This document shows positions 1 to 9,626 of a stretch of 40,466 nt of DNA, piece after piece. Origin of the DNA: Actinomadura hibisca NBRC 15177 (GTDB lineage Bacteria; Actinomycetota; Actinomycetes; Streptosporangiales; Streptosporangiaceae); assembly GCF_001552635.1 (NCBI RefSeq), contig NZ_BCRO01000109.1, positions 1-40,466 of the forward strand. The letters are read 5' to 3'. The first letter of the stretch is position 1; every line of letters begins with the position of its first letter. The notes under the pieces were generated by a model that was not told where the DNA came from, searched no databases, and was given only the letters and a program-made list of their open reading frames with translations. The translations under genes were made by a program, and so were the position numbers.

Positions 1-39
1 CCCCTGTGGCCGGGGTCGCTGTGATGGGTTCGGGCACGG

Positions 40-134
40 GGCTGAGGTCGTTGGTCATGTGCGGGGCGCGGGGCTGAGGTCCTTGGTCACGCGCGGAGCG
101 CGGGCTGAGGTAGTTGCGCGGAGCGTGCCCTTGG
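40..134. repeat. Degenerate 31-32 bp direct repeats
   Basis: Three imperfect copies begin with GGCTGAGG at 40, 72 and 103. Each continues with a G/T-rich stretch and a GCGCGG-AGCG-like end. The GCGCGGAGCG core then recurs several times, more loosely, to about 175. Both strands are open for over 100 codons here, but the reading is low-complexity Arg/Ala/Ser and looks like no protein family, so I treat the stretch as non-coding. Confidence 0.6.
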
Positions 135-190
135 GCGCGGAGCGCGGGCTTGGCGCGGAGCGTGCCTTAGCGCGCAGCGCAGCCTTGAAG

Positions 191-236
191 CAGAGCAGCA
201 GAGCAGCAGAGCAGCAGAGCAGCAGAGCAGCAGAGC
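191..236. repeat. 8-bp tandem repeat (CAGAGCAG, 5.75 copies)
   Basis: Five perfect copies of CAGAGCAG at 191-230 are followed by six bases of a sixth. The unit length is not a multiple of three, so copy-number change would break any reading frame. This supports a non-coding, slippage-prone stretch. Confidence 0.9.
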
Positions 237-284
237 CAAGGCTGATGCTCAGGCGCAGAACGCGCAAGTTGAGGTTCAGGCAGC

Positions 285-318
285 GGTGCCGCCGGGCCCT
301 GGAGGGCCCGGCGGCACC
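285..318. repeat. Perfect long inverted repeat / hairpin
   Basis: The 16-base arms at 285-300 and 303-318 are exact reverse complements, starting GGTGCCGCCGGG, with only two bases between them. In RNA this gives a stem of about 15 bp with a four-base loop on either strand. No T-run follows. It could be a bidirectional GC-rich terminator for a gene left of the window or a protein-binding palindrome. Confidence 0.75.
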
Positions 319-479
319 GGTAGAAGGGAGTGCCGGAGGAGACACAGTAGGGACGCGACAGGTGCGACGCCCCATCCCGGCGATATCAACAAAGCGACCC
401 GAGAACCAAGGCAGTCCCCCAAACACAGACTGCAATCCAACCTCCCAGCCGCCAACCAGCCGCCCCCCGCCGCTAACCA

Positions 480-501
480 CCCGCCCACCACTCCCCCACC
501 C
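480..501 (-). other. Candidate G-quadruplex tract
   Basis: The plus strand has four C runs (480-482, 484-486, 493-497, 499-501) separated by 1, 6 and 1 bases. The minus strand therefore fits the canonical G3+N1-7 quadruplex pattern. It lies in a very G-poor, C-rich plus-strand segment (about 410-510), roughly 95 bp before the first gene. Confidence 0.5.
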
Positions 502-594
502 AAAGTCACCGCTTCTTGATCGTTATCAGCGCGTCTTCCCACGTCCAGACCCTGGCGGTACGTTCTTCGGGGAACGGCGGAATGAGGGTGGAGC

Positions 595-2064
595 TTGACG
601 GCGGTCATCGAAGGGCCCGGTTGGTCGGCGCGGGGGTTGGACCAGCGTTCCGGGCGTTATCCCCTCGCGGTCGAAGGTCCCGTCCTGCAAGCGGTGGACC
701 GGCTCGTCCCCGGTGTCTCCACCGTCACGCGCTTCGTCCGCTACTACGCCATGTACGCCGCCCTCGCCGCGCACGCCGGACGGCACGAGCTGGACGCCGC
801 CGCCTGCCGCGCCCTCGTCCGCCGCTGCGAAGTCATCATGGCCGGAGCCTCCCTCCTCCTCGACGACCCCAGCCTCGCCCACGGCATCGACCGCGTCCGT
901 CCCCACCTCGGCGACCACCTCGACGTCGCCGCCGCAGCCGAGGACTACTCGCCTCGCGCCTGGGGCTTCTGGGAGCAGTACGGCGGGCCCGGCACCCTCC
1001 TCGGGACCGTCGCCGTCGAGGAGCGCGCACTCCGCCCCGGACGCCACTCCTGCCCCGCGCCCGTACGCGACCTCTTCGCGCCCCTCATCGAGGCCGCCTC
1101 CCACGACCGCCTCACCTGGGACCAGATCGAAGCCCTGGAACCCCTCACCCTCACCGCCCAGGAGCAGCCCGAAGGCCCCTGGCTCCGTGACCTCTTCACC
1201 GCCACCCGCAACGGCTCCCACGACCCCGACGCCTGGGAGACCGACGACCGGCGGCGGCGCGGCGCGCTGCGCATCGTCGGGCGTGCCACCGTCCTGGACG
1301 GGCACAGCGACGAGGACGCCGTCCGCTCCGTCGTCGCCTTCGGGAACCGCGCCGCCACCGACCCCGTCCTCGCCGCCATCCCCGAGGTCATGGACTGGCG
1401 CGGCGTCCTGCTGCGGCACTACTCCGTCGGCGCCTGGCGACGGCTCTGGGCCACGCTCGTCTCCGCCATCGACGACAGCGGCCCGCAGGAACTCCGCGAC
1501 TGGCTCGCCGGCCAGATGCCCGACCAGACCGTGCGCGCCTTCATGAACGAGCTGCCCGACACCATGGCCGGCGGCCATCCCGCCCCCATCGAACGCGCCG
1601 CCCTCGCCATGGGCGACCCCCACGACCCCCTGACCAACGTCCACCTCCTCCTGCTCGGCGGGCGGCGCAGCGGTGAGCTGGACGGAGACACCAAGACCGC
1701 GTTCCTCGGCCCACGCAGCGCCCTCAATCCCGAATGGGTCCGGCTGCGCACCCAGGACCTCTCCGGCCGCACGATGCGCGACCTCGCCGCCGGCCTCGTG
1801 GACGACATGCTCGCCCAGTCCCGCCGCGTCGCCCTCGACAAGATGACCCCGGACGGCACCGGCCGCCTCAAGGTCTTCTCCCGCGTCCACGAGCGCAACG
1901 GCCGCTACTACAAGACCGGCGACGAAGGCGCGGGCGACCTCGGCCTACGGCTCGACCGCCTGGCCGAGTTCGCCTTCCAGCTCGGCCTGATCGACCTCGC
2001 CGGAGACGACGGCGCCACGAAGGTGAGCCCCCTGGGCGCACGGCTCCTGGAGGTGGGCGCATGA
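595..2064 (+). CDS. Unknown protein, first gene of a PLD-linked accessory pair
   Basis: A 489-residue soluble protein with no signal peptide or membrane span. The chosen start is TTG at 595 with GAGGG at 584-588, six bases upstream. I do not recognise a named domain. The N-terminal block reading PGVSTVTRFVRYYAMY (about residues 40-55) resembles the layout of DUF6361-type proteins found near nucleases and helicases, but that is a loose impression. A basic segment with KVFSRVHERNGRYYKTGDEG lies near residues 422-442. The stop overlaps the next start as ATGA, so the two products are probably made together. Pairing with a phospholipase-D-like protein suggests a DNA-processing or defence role; this is inference from context only. 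Confidence 0.7.
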   Translation: MTAVIEGPGWSARGLDQRSGRYPLAVEGPVLQAVDRLVPGVSTVTRFVRYYAMYAALAAHAGRHELDAAACRALVRRCEVIMAGASLLLDDPSLAHGIDRVRPHLGDHLDVAAAAEDYSPRAWGFWEQYGGPGTLLGTVAVEERALRPGRHSCPAPVRDLFAPLIEAASHDRLTWDQIEALEPLTLTAQEQPEGPWLRDLFTATRNGSHDPDAWETDDRRRRGALRIVGRATVLDGHSDEDAVRSVVAFGNRAATDPVLAAIPEVMDWRGVLLRHYSVGAWRRLWATLVSAIDDSGPQELRDWLAGQMPDQTVRAFMNELPDTMAGGHPAPIERAALAMGDPHDPLTNVHLLLLGGRRSGELDGDTKTAFLGPRSALNPEWVRLRTQDLSGRTMRDLAAGLVDDMLAQSRRVALDKMTPDGTGRLKVFSRVHERNGRYYKTGDEGAGDLGLRLDRLAEFAFQLGLIDLAGDDGATKVSPLGARLLEVGA

Positions 2065-4589
2065 CCGCCGAACCGTTCACCTCGCCCCTCGCCCTCCTCA
2101 ACCAGTGGCGCGACCGCGAGGACGGCGCCGACCTCCACGAGCTCCTGCTCCTCGGCTTCACCGTCGACCTCCCCTTCCTGGAGAAGGTCGCCATCCCGAT
2201 GGCCCGCGCCATGGGCGCCCGCGTCACCGTCGTCGGCGACGCCGCGCAAGGCCGCTACGACCCGGTCGACGTACGGCTCGCGGGCCGTTCCTACTTCCAC
2301 GCCCTGGCCTCCTGCGACGGTGCGTTCCACCCCAAGCTGGCCCTGCTGATCGGCGCGGACGACGCCGTCGCCGCCATCGGCTCCGGCAACCCCACCATGG
2401 CCGGATGGGGCTACAACGACGAGTTGTGGACCGTGCTACGCGGCCGCCGCGACTCCGGCCCCGCAGCCCTCGGGCAGCTCGCCGAATGGCTCCAGCTGCT
2501 CCCCATCGGCGTCGCCGTCCCCGAGTACGTGGACACGATCCTCCAAGAGATCGCCGCAACGCTGGAGCCCTTCGGCGGCCCAGCATCGGAAGACGTACAG
2601 GTAATCCACAACCTCGACACCGGCCTGCTGGAACAACTGCCCTCCGGCCCCGTCGAGGAACTCTCCCTGTATGCGCCGTTCCTCGACCCCTCCGGCAACG
2701 CCCTCGCCCAGATCATCGACCGCTTCGCCCCCGAACGCCTGACCATCGGCCTCCAGGAGCACCAGACCAGCTACGACGGCGACGTCCTGCTGCGCGCCGC
2801 CGCCGACAGCGGTCGCAAGGCCGAGATCCGCCTCCTGCCCGAGCGTTTCCCCCGGCACGGCAAGCTGCTGGAGTGGACGGCCGCCGGACACCGCTGGACG
2901 CTCACCGGCAGCGCCAACCTCACCGCCAGCGCCCTCCTCCGCGCCACCGGTGCGGGCGGCAACTGCGAGCTGGCGATCCTGGCCCCGTCCGCACAAACCC
3001 TGATGCCGCCCGGCGAGCCCTGCCCCGCGCCCCGCCTGGAAGGCCGCCGCACGGTCCGCGCCACCGAGCCACGCCCCGGTCTGACGCTGCTCGGAGCCCT
3101 GGTCACCGCGCAGGGCGTGCAGGTGACGCTCGCGCGCGCCTACGACGTCGAGATCACCGTGGAGACCTCCCTCGACGGTTCCCCGGGCTCCTGGCAGCGG
3201 GCCGGAGTGATCCCGGCAGGCGCGACCGGCGGGCTCTTCGCCGTCCCCGAGATCGGCGGCACCGTCGTCCGCGCCGTCGCCGGGCCGCTGCTCTCGCCGC
3301 CCGTCTTCGCCGCCCAGCCCGCCCGGTGCGCGCGGCGGCGCGAGGACGACCACCGCCCCCGGCTGCGCCACCCCTACAGCGAAGAGGAGATCTTCACCGA
3401 TCCCGAGCTGGCCCGGCGCTTCCGCCTCGACCTGCTCCGCCTGATGGACGGCCTCACCTCCGTCACTCCCGCCACGACGACCCCGCACGCCTCCACCGGC
3501 AACACCGTGCAGGACCGCTGGACGGCCTGGCTCGACGACTGCGAGCGCACCTTCGGTCGTCCCCTGACCAGCAAGCTCTTCAACCGGCCGGTCGCCGCCT
3601 CCCCCACCGCCCCCGGCTGGAACCTGACGACCAGCATCACGCTCGACGCGGACGCCGACGAGCCCACGCCCGAGGACGAGACGCCCCGCACCCCGCCCAC
3701 GCCCGACGAGCGCGCCAGCTGGCAGCGCTGGGCCTCCCGCGCCGTCGCCGCCGTGGAGGGCGGCGCCCCGCTGATGACGCGCGTCCTCATCGCCCGCCTG
3801 TTCGTGCAGCTCCTCGGGCACGGCGTGTGGACCATGGACGACCCGTCCTGGCGCCCCGACCTGGCCGCGCTCACCCGCCACCTCCCGGCCCGTCCCGAGG
3901 ACGACGCCCCGCCGGAGTCGCTGGAGCACATCGCCGTCCTCACCGCCGTCTGCATGGGCCTCCTGCACGACGGCGCGTCGCTCGCGGGCGGCACCCCCGA
4001 GGCCGAGGTGTGGGCCGAGGTCCGCGCCACCATCACCGACGCCCGGCCCGACCTGGCCGGAGACCTGCTCATCCCACCGCTCTTCCCGCACGCCCGCGTG
4101 CTGAGCCGTACGCAACTGGAGGGCCTGGTGCAGCTCGCCGCCGACGACGACCCGGTCGTGCACATCGCCGCCGACCTCGCCGAGACCGGCTGGGACCTCA
4201 GCGAGGAGGACGGCCTGTTCCGCGTGGACGGCTCGTTCACCAACCCCGTCCCGGTCGCCGCGCGGGTGGCGACGCTGCTCGGCGAGCACCGCGACATCGC
4301 GCTGGTGCACGCGGTGTCGGGCAACCGGTGGGCCTTCGTGGCGTGGCGGCGGCCCGACCTGGTGCTGGCGAGCTTCCCGGCGGGCAACGCCTGGCGGCTC
4401 TACCGGCTCAGCGGCCTGGCCACCCCGCAGGCGCGGCTGGGCTCCGGCGAGGGCATCACCCGGATCGACATGGTCGGCAACCCGGTCCGCATCGGGCAGG
4501 TCCCGCCGGAGGCCGCGCGGCGGCTGCTGACCGACGCGGGCACCGACCACCTGGAGATCCTCGGCAGGCTGACCTCGGCCGTCCGCTGA
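2061..4589 (+). CDS. Phospholipase D-like protein, large
   Basis: 842 residues. The ATG at 2061 overlaps the previous stop and has GGAGG at 2049-2053, seven bases away. Two PLD-superfamily motifs are visible: HPK at 90-92 with an Asp at 100 and GSGN at 107-110, and HGK at 266-268 with GSANLT at 283-288. This is the HxK...GSxN arrangement of the paired active-site halves, so hydrolase activity on a phosphodiester, probably DNA, is plausible. The remaining 500 residues are not recognised; the middle (about 530-560) is acidic and Pro/Thr-rich like a linker. There is no signal peptide or helicase motif. PLD nucleases next to unknown partners occur in bacterial defence islands, but no ATPase or methylase is visible here. 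Membrane-lipid activity is a less likely alternative. Confidence 0.75.
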   Translation: MTAEPFTSPLALLNQWRDREDGADLHELLLLGFTVDLPFLEKVAIPMARAMGARVTVVGDAAQGRYDPVDVRLAGRSYFHALASCDGAFHPKLALLIGADDAVAAIGSGNPTMAGWGYNDELWTVLRGRRDSGPAALGQLAEWLQLLPIGVAVPEYVDTILQEIAATLEPFGGPASEDVQVIHNLDTGLLEQLPSGPVEELSLYAPFLDPSGNALAQIIDRFAPERLTIGLQEHQTSYDGDVLLRAAADSGRKAEIRLLPERFPRHGKLLEWTAAGHRWTLTGSANLTASALLRATGAGGNCELAILAPSAQTLMPPGEPCPAPRLEGRRTVRATEPRPGLTLLGALVTAQGVQVTLARAYDVEITVETSLDGSPGSWQRAGVIPAGATGGLFAVPEIGGTVVRAVAGPLLSPPVFAAQPARCARRREDDHRPRLRHPYSEEEIFTDPELARRFRLDLLRLMDGLTSVTPATTTPHASTGNTVQDRWTAWLDDCERTFGRPLTSKLFNRPVAASPTAPGWNLTTSITLDADADEPTPEDETPRTPPTPDERASWQRWASRAVAAVEGGAPLMTRVLIARLFVQLLGHGVWTMDDPSWRPDLAALTRHLPARPEDDAPPESLEHIAVLTAVCMGLLHDGASLAGGTPEAEVWAEVRATITDARPDLAGDLLIPPLFPHARVLSRTQLEGLVQLAADDDPVVHIAADLAETGWDLSEEDGLFRVDGSFTNPVPVAARVATLLGEHRDIALVHAVSGNRWAFVAWRRPDLVLASFPAGNAWRLYRLSGLATPQARLGSGEGITRIDMVGNPVRIGQVPPEAARRLLTDAGTDHLEILGRLTSAVR

Positions 4590-4740
4590 GAAAGATCCCT
4601 TTCGTCACGAACCCGGCCCGCGGACGTTAAAACGCGGCCCTGCCGGGCAGACGCCCTCTCGGAGTACATGGGAGGGGAACACGGATGCTTCGCACGCTCA
4701 GGGTGCAGTTGGAGGGGGCCGTTCCGGGGCGGGGTGCGGC

Positions 4741-5328
4741 ATGACGGCGCCGACGGAACCGGGGATCGAACGTTACAAGGTCCGCTTCGAGCGCGAGGCG
4801 GTGCCCTATCTCGACCAGATGTACGCGGCGGGCCTGCGGATGACCCACAACCCCGCCGACGCCGAGGACCTGGTGCAGGACACCTACGCCAAGGCGTTCG
4901 CGTCCTTCCACCGCTTCGAGGAGGGCACCAACGTCAAGGCGTGGTTGTACCGCATCCTCACCAACACCTTCATCAGCGCCTACCGCAAGAAGAGGCGGCA
5001 GCCCGCCCGGTCGAGCACCGAGACGGTGGAGGACTGGCAGCTCTCCGAGGCGGCCGGGCACACCTCGGCCGGACTGCCGTCGGCGGAGGTGCTGGCGCTG
5101 GAGCGGCTGCCGGACAACGAGGTCAAGCAGGCGCTGGCGCGGCTGGCCGACGAGTACCGGACCGCCGTCTACCTGGTGGACGTCGAGGGGTACCCGTACC
5201 GCGAGGCGGCCGAGCTGATGGGCGTTCCGCTGGGCACGGTGATGTCGCGCCTGCACCGGGGACGGCGGCGGCTGCGGGCGATGCTGGAGGACTACGCGCG
5301 TGAACGAGGGCTGGTCCAGGCCGCCTGA
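4741..5328 (+). CDS. ECF sigma factor, SigR/SigH type
   Basis: 195 residues. Region 2 spans about residues 20-85, including AEDLVQDTYAKAFASFHRF and NVKAWLYRILTNTFISAYRKK. Region 4 spans about 125-185, including YREAAELMGVPLGTVMSRLHRGR. Both blocks are those of the thiol-oxidative-stress sigma factors (SigR of Streptomyces, SigH of mycobacteria). Such factors direct RNA polymerase to GGAAT-N18-GTT promoters and are normally held by a zinc anti-sigma factor of the RsrA type encoded just downstream. No RsrA-like ORF with HxxxCxxC follows here; the next gene is a convergent catalase. The ATG at 4741 has only a loose GGGGCGGGG ribosome site. It may be an extra SigR paralogue; the exact start is moderately sure. 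Confidence 0.88.
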   Translation: MTAPTEPGIERYKVRFEREAVPYLDQMYAAGLRMTHNPADAEDLVQDTYAKAFASFHRFEEGTNVKAWLYRILTNTFISAYRKKRRQPARSSTETVEDWQLSEAAGHTSAGLPSAEVLALERLPDNEVKQALARLADEYRTAVYLVDVEGYPYREAAELMGVPLGTVMSRLHRGRRRLRAMLEDYARERGLVQAA

Positions 5329-5362
5329 TCCTGGGCCTTCATTGCAACGACCTAGCTATCGC

Positions 5363-5440
5363 GCGAGTGCCCGACCTGGCCGGTGAAGCAAAGCCGAAGG
5401 CGGGCTTCACCGGCCAGATCGCGAAGCGATTGGCACTCGC
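5363..5440. terminator. Branched inverted-repeat structure between convergent genes
   Basis: Nested perfect stems: an outer 9-bp stem (5363-5371 with 5432-5440) encloses a 14-bp stem (5376-5389 with 5404-5417) and a small hairpin ATCGC-GAA-GCGAT (5418-5430). A three-way junction can form on either strand. It sits between the sigma-factor and catalase stops, so bidirectional termination is the simplest role. Confidence 0.6.
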
Positions 5441-5451
5441 AAAGGCACGGT

Positions 5452-5481
5452 CAGGGGGCGAGCCGCTAGGCGAGCCCCCTG
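5452..5481. terminator. GC-rich hairpin before catalase stop
   Basis: Arms CAGGGGGC (5452-5459) and GCCCCCTG (5474-5481) are perfect complements. The loop holds a second small GCC/GGC pair. It lies 14 bases beyond the catalase stop on the minus strand and probably terminates that gene. Confidence 0.6.
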
Positions 5482-5495
5482 GGCCGGGACTTCAA

Positions 5496-7157
<1,662 letters not shown>

Positions 7158-7510
7158 GGCAGGGGATCTCCTCTCGGTACCCGCCGTGCGAACATGCGGG
7201 ATCGTCTGGCCTACCCGGAGTCCGGCCCACTACCCGCCGGGTGCGGGCAAAAAGATCGGAACGGCCGGTTTCTCGATCCGACAAAAGCTGCGAAAAGGGC
7301 TTATCGCCAGTGCCTTTTCATGATCGAAAAAGGTCGGCAGAAAAGATCGTCACCGGGACCGCCGGGTTTTACGGCAATTTCCACCCGAACACGTTCGGTG
7401 TGATGCATCCTACGTAGCGTGTCCGACCACCACGCGGAGCGTCACCGCCACGGCCCCCGCCGCCCCGTCCGGTCCCGCCCGCGCCCCGTCCACCCCCGAG
7501 GACGTGATCA
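7158..7510. promoter_or_regulatory. Divergent promoter region, catalase / conservon
   Basis: 353 bp with no gene. The middle (about 7248-7380) is clearly more A/T-rich than its surroundings and repeats AAAAGATCG-like words. A 12-bp inverted repeat CGAAC-AC-GTTCG lies at 7386-7397, within a larger imperfect dyad. It is placed as an operator for the conservon. No convincing -35/-10 pair could be assigned for either direction. Confidence 0.5.
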
Positions 7511-9427
7511 ATGACCGCGCACGCTTCCCCCGGCCGCTCCCCCGGTCACCCCGCCGGCCACCGCGTGGACCGCGCCCCGATGGAGCGGGCCCTGCTCACC
7601 TGGCTGATCGCGGTGGTCGTCATCGGCGGCGGCTGGTTGTGGGCGGTGGTGGCCGTCGAGCCCGCGGCCAAGCGGCTGGTGGCGATCGGCGGCGGCGGCG
7701 CCGCGCTGGCCTTGGCCCTGGCGGTCGCGGTCGCGGCCTACCACGCCACCGCCGCACGCCGCGCCCGCGCCGGGCTCGGCCTGCTGGAGGGCGGCACGGC
7801 GCACCTGGAGCAGCAGATCCAGCAGCTGTGCGAGCGCTCGCTGCCCGTCGTCATCGCCCGCGTCCGCGAGGGCGCGCCCGCCGACACCGCGGTCGCCGAG
7901 GCCCCCCGCCCCACCGCGCCCGCGCTCGTCCACCTGCTCCGGCTGGTGGCCCGCGAGCTGGCCGACGCCGAACGTTCGCTGACCGCCGCGCGCGCCGCGA
8001 ACGCCGCCGCCGAGGACGAGGCCGACCACCTGATCAGGGTCGTCGTCCCGCGCATGGTCAAGCAGGTCCGCGAGCAGAACGCCTCGGCCAACACCCTGCT
8101 GTCGGACCTGGAGGTCCCCGGCACCGAGCACGTCGCCCGCTTCCAGCACGCCTTCGCGCATGAGCTGGCGCGCACCCAGGAGCTGACCGCCTGCGTGCTG
8201 ATGGCCTGCTCCGGCGCCGCCGCCCGCCTCCAGGCGCAGGCCACCTCGATGCTGGCGCTGCTGCGCGCGCTCCAGCACCGCTACGACGAGCAGGAGGTCT
8301 TCGACGACCTGCTCGACATCGACCACCGCGTCTCCCAGATGGGCCGGCTGGCCGACAGCATCGCGCTGCTCAGCGGCGGACGCACCGGCCGCCGCTGGAC
8401 CAAGCCGATCATCATGGAGTCCATCCTGCGCGGCGCGATGGGCCGCATCGCCGACTACCGCCGGGTCAAGCTGCACTCCACCAACCGGTCGGCGGTCGCC
8501 GGGCACGCCGCCGAGGGCGTCATGCACGCGCTCGCCGAGCTGATGGACAACGCCACGATCTTCTCCACCCGCGACAACGACGTGCACGTCTACGTCGAGG
8601 AGGAGGACGCGGGCGTGGTCGTCACCGTCGAGGACAGCGGGCTCGGGATGCGCCGCCGCGAGCGCGAGCGCGCCGAGCGGCTGATCGCCAACCCCACCGA
8701 CATGACCTCGCTGCCCGGCACCCGGCTGGGGCTCGCGGTGGTCGGGCGGCTGGCGCACAAGCACCGGCTGCGGGTGAACTTCCGGCCGTCCTCGCGCGGT
8801 GGCATCGGGGTGGTCATGATGATCCCCCGGCACATCATCACCCGGCCGCTGCGCGACCCGTTCGCCGACTACTACAACGACGAGCCGCCCTCGCCCGCCG
8901 ACGCCCTCGTCCGGCCGCCGCTCCCCGCGCCGCCCCGGCCGGTCCCGCCCGCGCACCAGCCCGCGCGTCAACCCGCCCATCAGCTCGCCCGGCAGGCGCC
9001 CCCCGTGCCGCAGGCCCCGGCCCCGGGCTCGGGCCCAGCCGGAGGCGACGACGACTTCGCCGACCTGCCGCAACGCCGCAAGGGCGAGACCCTCGCGAAC
9101 TCGCCCTACCACCAGGACGACCCGATCGCCGCGCCCGTCCGCGACCGCCACGAGGCCGCCGCCCGCATGGGCGCCTTCCACGCCGCCGGACGCGGCCGCA
9201 AGGGCACCGCCGCCGGACGGCACTCGACCGAGCAGCCCGACCCGCAGAGCACCGACCCGCGAGGCGCGGGACCGTTGAGCACGGGGCCGCAGGGCACGAA
9301 TCCGCTGAGCACCGGGCCGCAGAACACGGGCCCGCAGAACACGGATTCGCTGAGCACCGGGCCGCAGAACGCCGGGCGATGGACTCCCGAGACCGGCCAG
9401 CGGACCGAGTCCCCGGAGGCCCCGTGA
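7511..9427 (+). CDS. cvnA: Conservon CvnA, membrane histidine-kinase-like ATPase
   Basis: 638 residues. Two membrane spans (about 28-49 and 57-77) anchor a long cytoplasmic part. It has a GHKL ATP-binding domain with N-box HALAELMDNA (339-348), G1 box DSGLGM (375-380) and G2 region GTRLGLAVVGRLAHKH. The rest is a Pro-rich tail ending in STGPQNT-type repeats. CvnA heads the conservon, which forms a membrane complex resembling eukaryotic G-protein signalling. Start ATG 7511, GAGG at 7498-7501. Unlike the other junctions in this operon, cvnA does not touch cvnB: it stops 199 bp short. The gap carries an open in-phase pentapeptide repeat in another frame, hinting that the tail was shortened by a frameshift. 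Confidence 0.93.
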   Translation: MTAHASPGRSPGHPAGHRVDRAPMERALLTWLIAVVVIGGGWLWAVVAVEPAAKRLVAIGGGGAALALALAVAVAAYHATAARRARAGLGLLEGGTAHLEQQIQQLCERSLPVVIARVREGAPADTAVAEAPRPTAPALVHLLRLVARELADAERSLTAARAANAAAEDEADHLIRVVVPRMVKQVREQNASANTLLSDLEVPGTEHVARFQHAFAHELARTQELTACVLMACSGAAARLQAQATSMLALLRALQHRYDEQEVFDDLLDIDHRVSQMGRLADSIALLSGGRTGRRWTKPIIMESILRGAMGRIADYRRVKLHSTNRSAVAGHAAEGVMHALAELMDNATIFSTRDNDVHVYVEEEDAGVVVTVEDSGLGMRRRERERAERLIANPTDMTSLPGTRLGLAVVGRLAHKHRLRVNFRPSSRGGIGVVMMIPRHIITRPLRDPFADYYNDEPPSPADALVRPPLPAPPRPVPPAHQPARQPAHQLARQAPPVPQAPAPGSGPAGGDDDFADLPQRRKGETLANSPYHQDDPIAAPVRDRHEAAARMGAFHAAGRGRKGTAAGRHSTEQPDPQSTDPRGAGPLSTGPQGTNPLSTGPQNTGPQNTDSLSTGPQNAGRWTPETGQRTESPEAP

Positions 9428-9434
9428 CCCCGCC

Positions 9435-9569
9435 CGCACAGCGCCCACTCGCACAGCGCCCCTCCACACCGCGCCCCTCCGCACAGCATCCGCCCGCGCG
9501 CCGCCCATCCGCGCGCCGCCCATCCGTGCAGCGCCCCTTCGCGCAGCACCCCTTCGTGCACCGCCGCCC
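9435..9569 (+). repeat. Nine 15-bp tandem repeats between cvnA and cvnB
   Basis: Nine degenerate units of exactly 15 bp, consensus roughly CGCRCAGCGCCCCTC, run without spacers. In the frame opened at 9379 and closed at 9630 they read as pentapeptides such as AQRPL, AQRPS, ARRPS, VQRPF and AQHPF. The TGA of that frame (9628-9630) overlaps the GTG of cvnB. The period is far too short, with no spacers, for a CRISPR array. Confidence 0.85.
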
Positions 9570-9626
9570 CACCCCTCCCGGGACCATCCTCCCGGGCCGT
9601 AGAGAGGAGGCCGGGGCCACCGCCCC

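Noticed and set aside
55..598. Long open frames on both strands before the first gene
   Set aside because: The translations are low-complexity Arg/Ala/Ser/Pro, run through tandem repeats, and have no ribosome site or family likeness.
1734..2060. Longer N-terminus for the PLD-like protein
   Set aside because: The frame is open inside the upstream gene but reads as shadow protein; ATG 2061 has a strong ribosome site and ATGA overlap.
4671..4740. A SigR-type autoregulatory promoter before the sigma gene
   Set aside because: GGGAAC occurs at 4675-4680, but the next GTT-like end is 27 bases away; spacing is wrong.
9435..9569. CRISPR-like array
   Set aside because: Units are 15 bp, abutting and degenerate, with no spacers and no cas genes.
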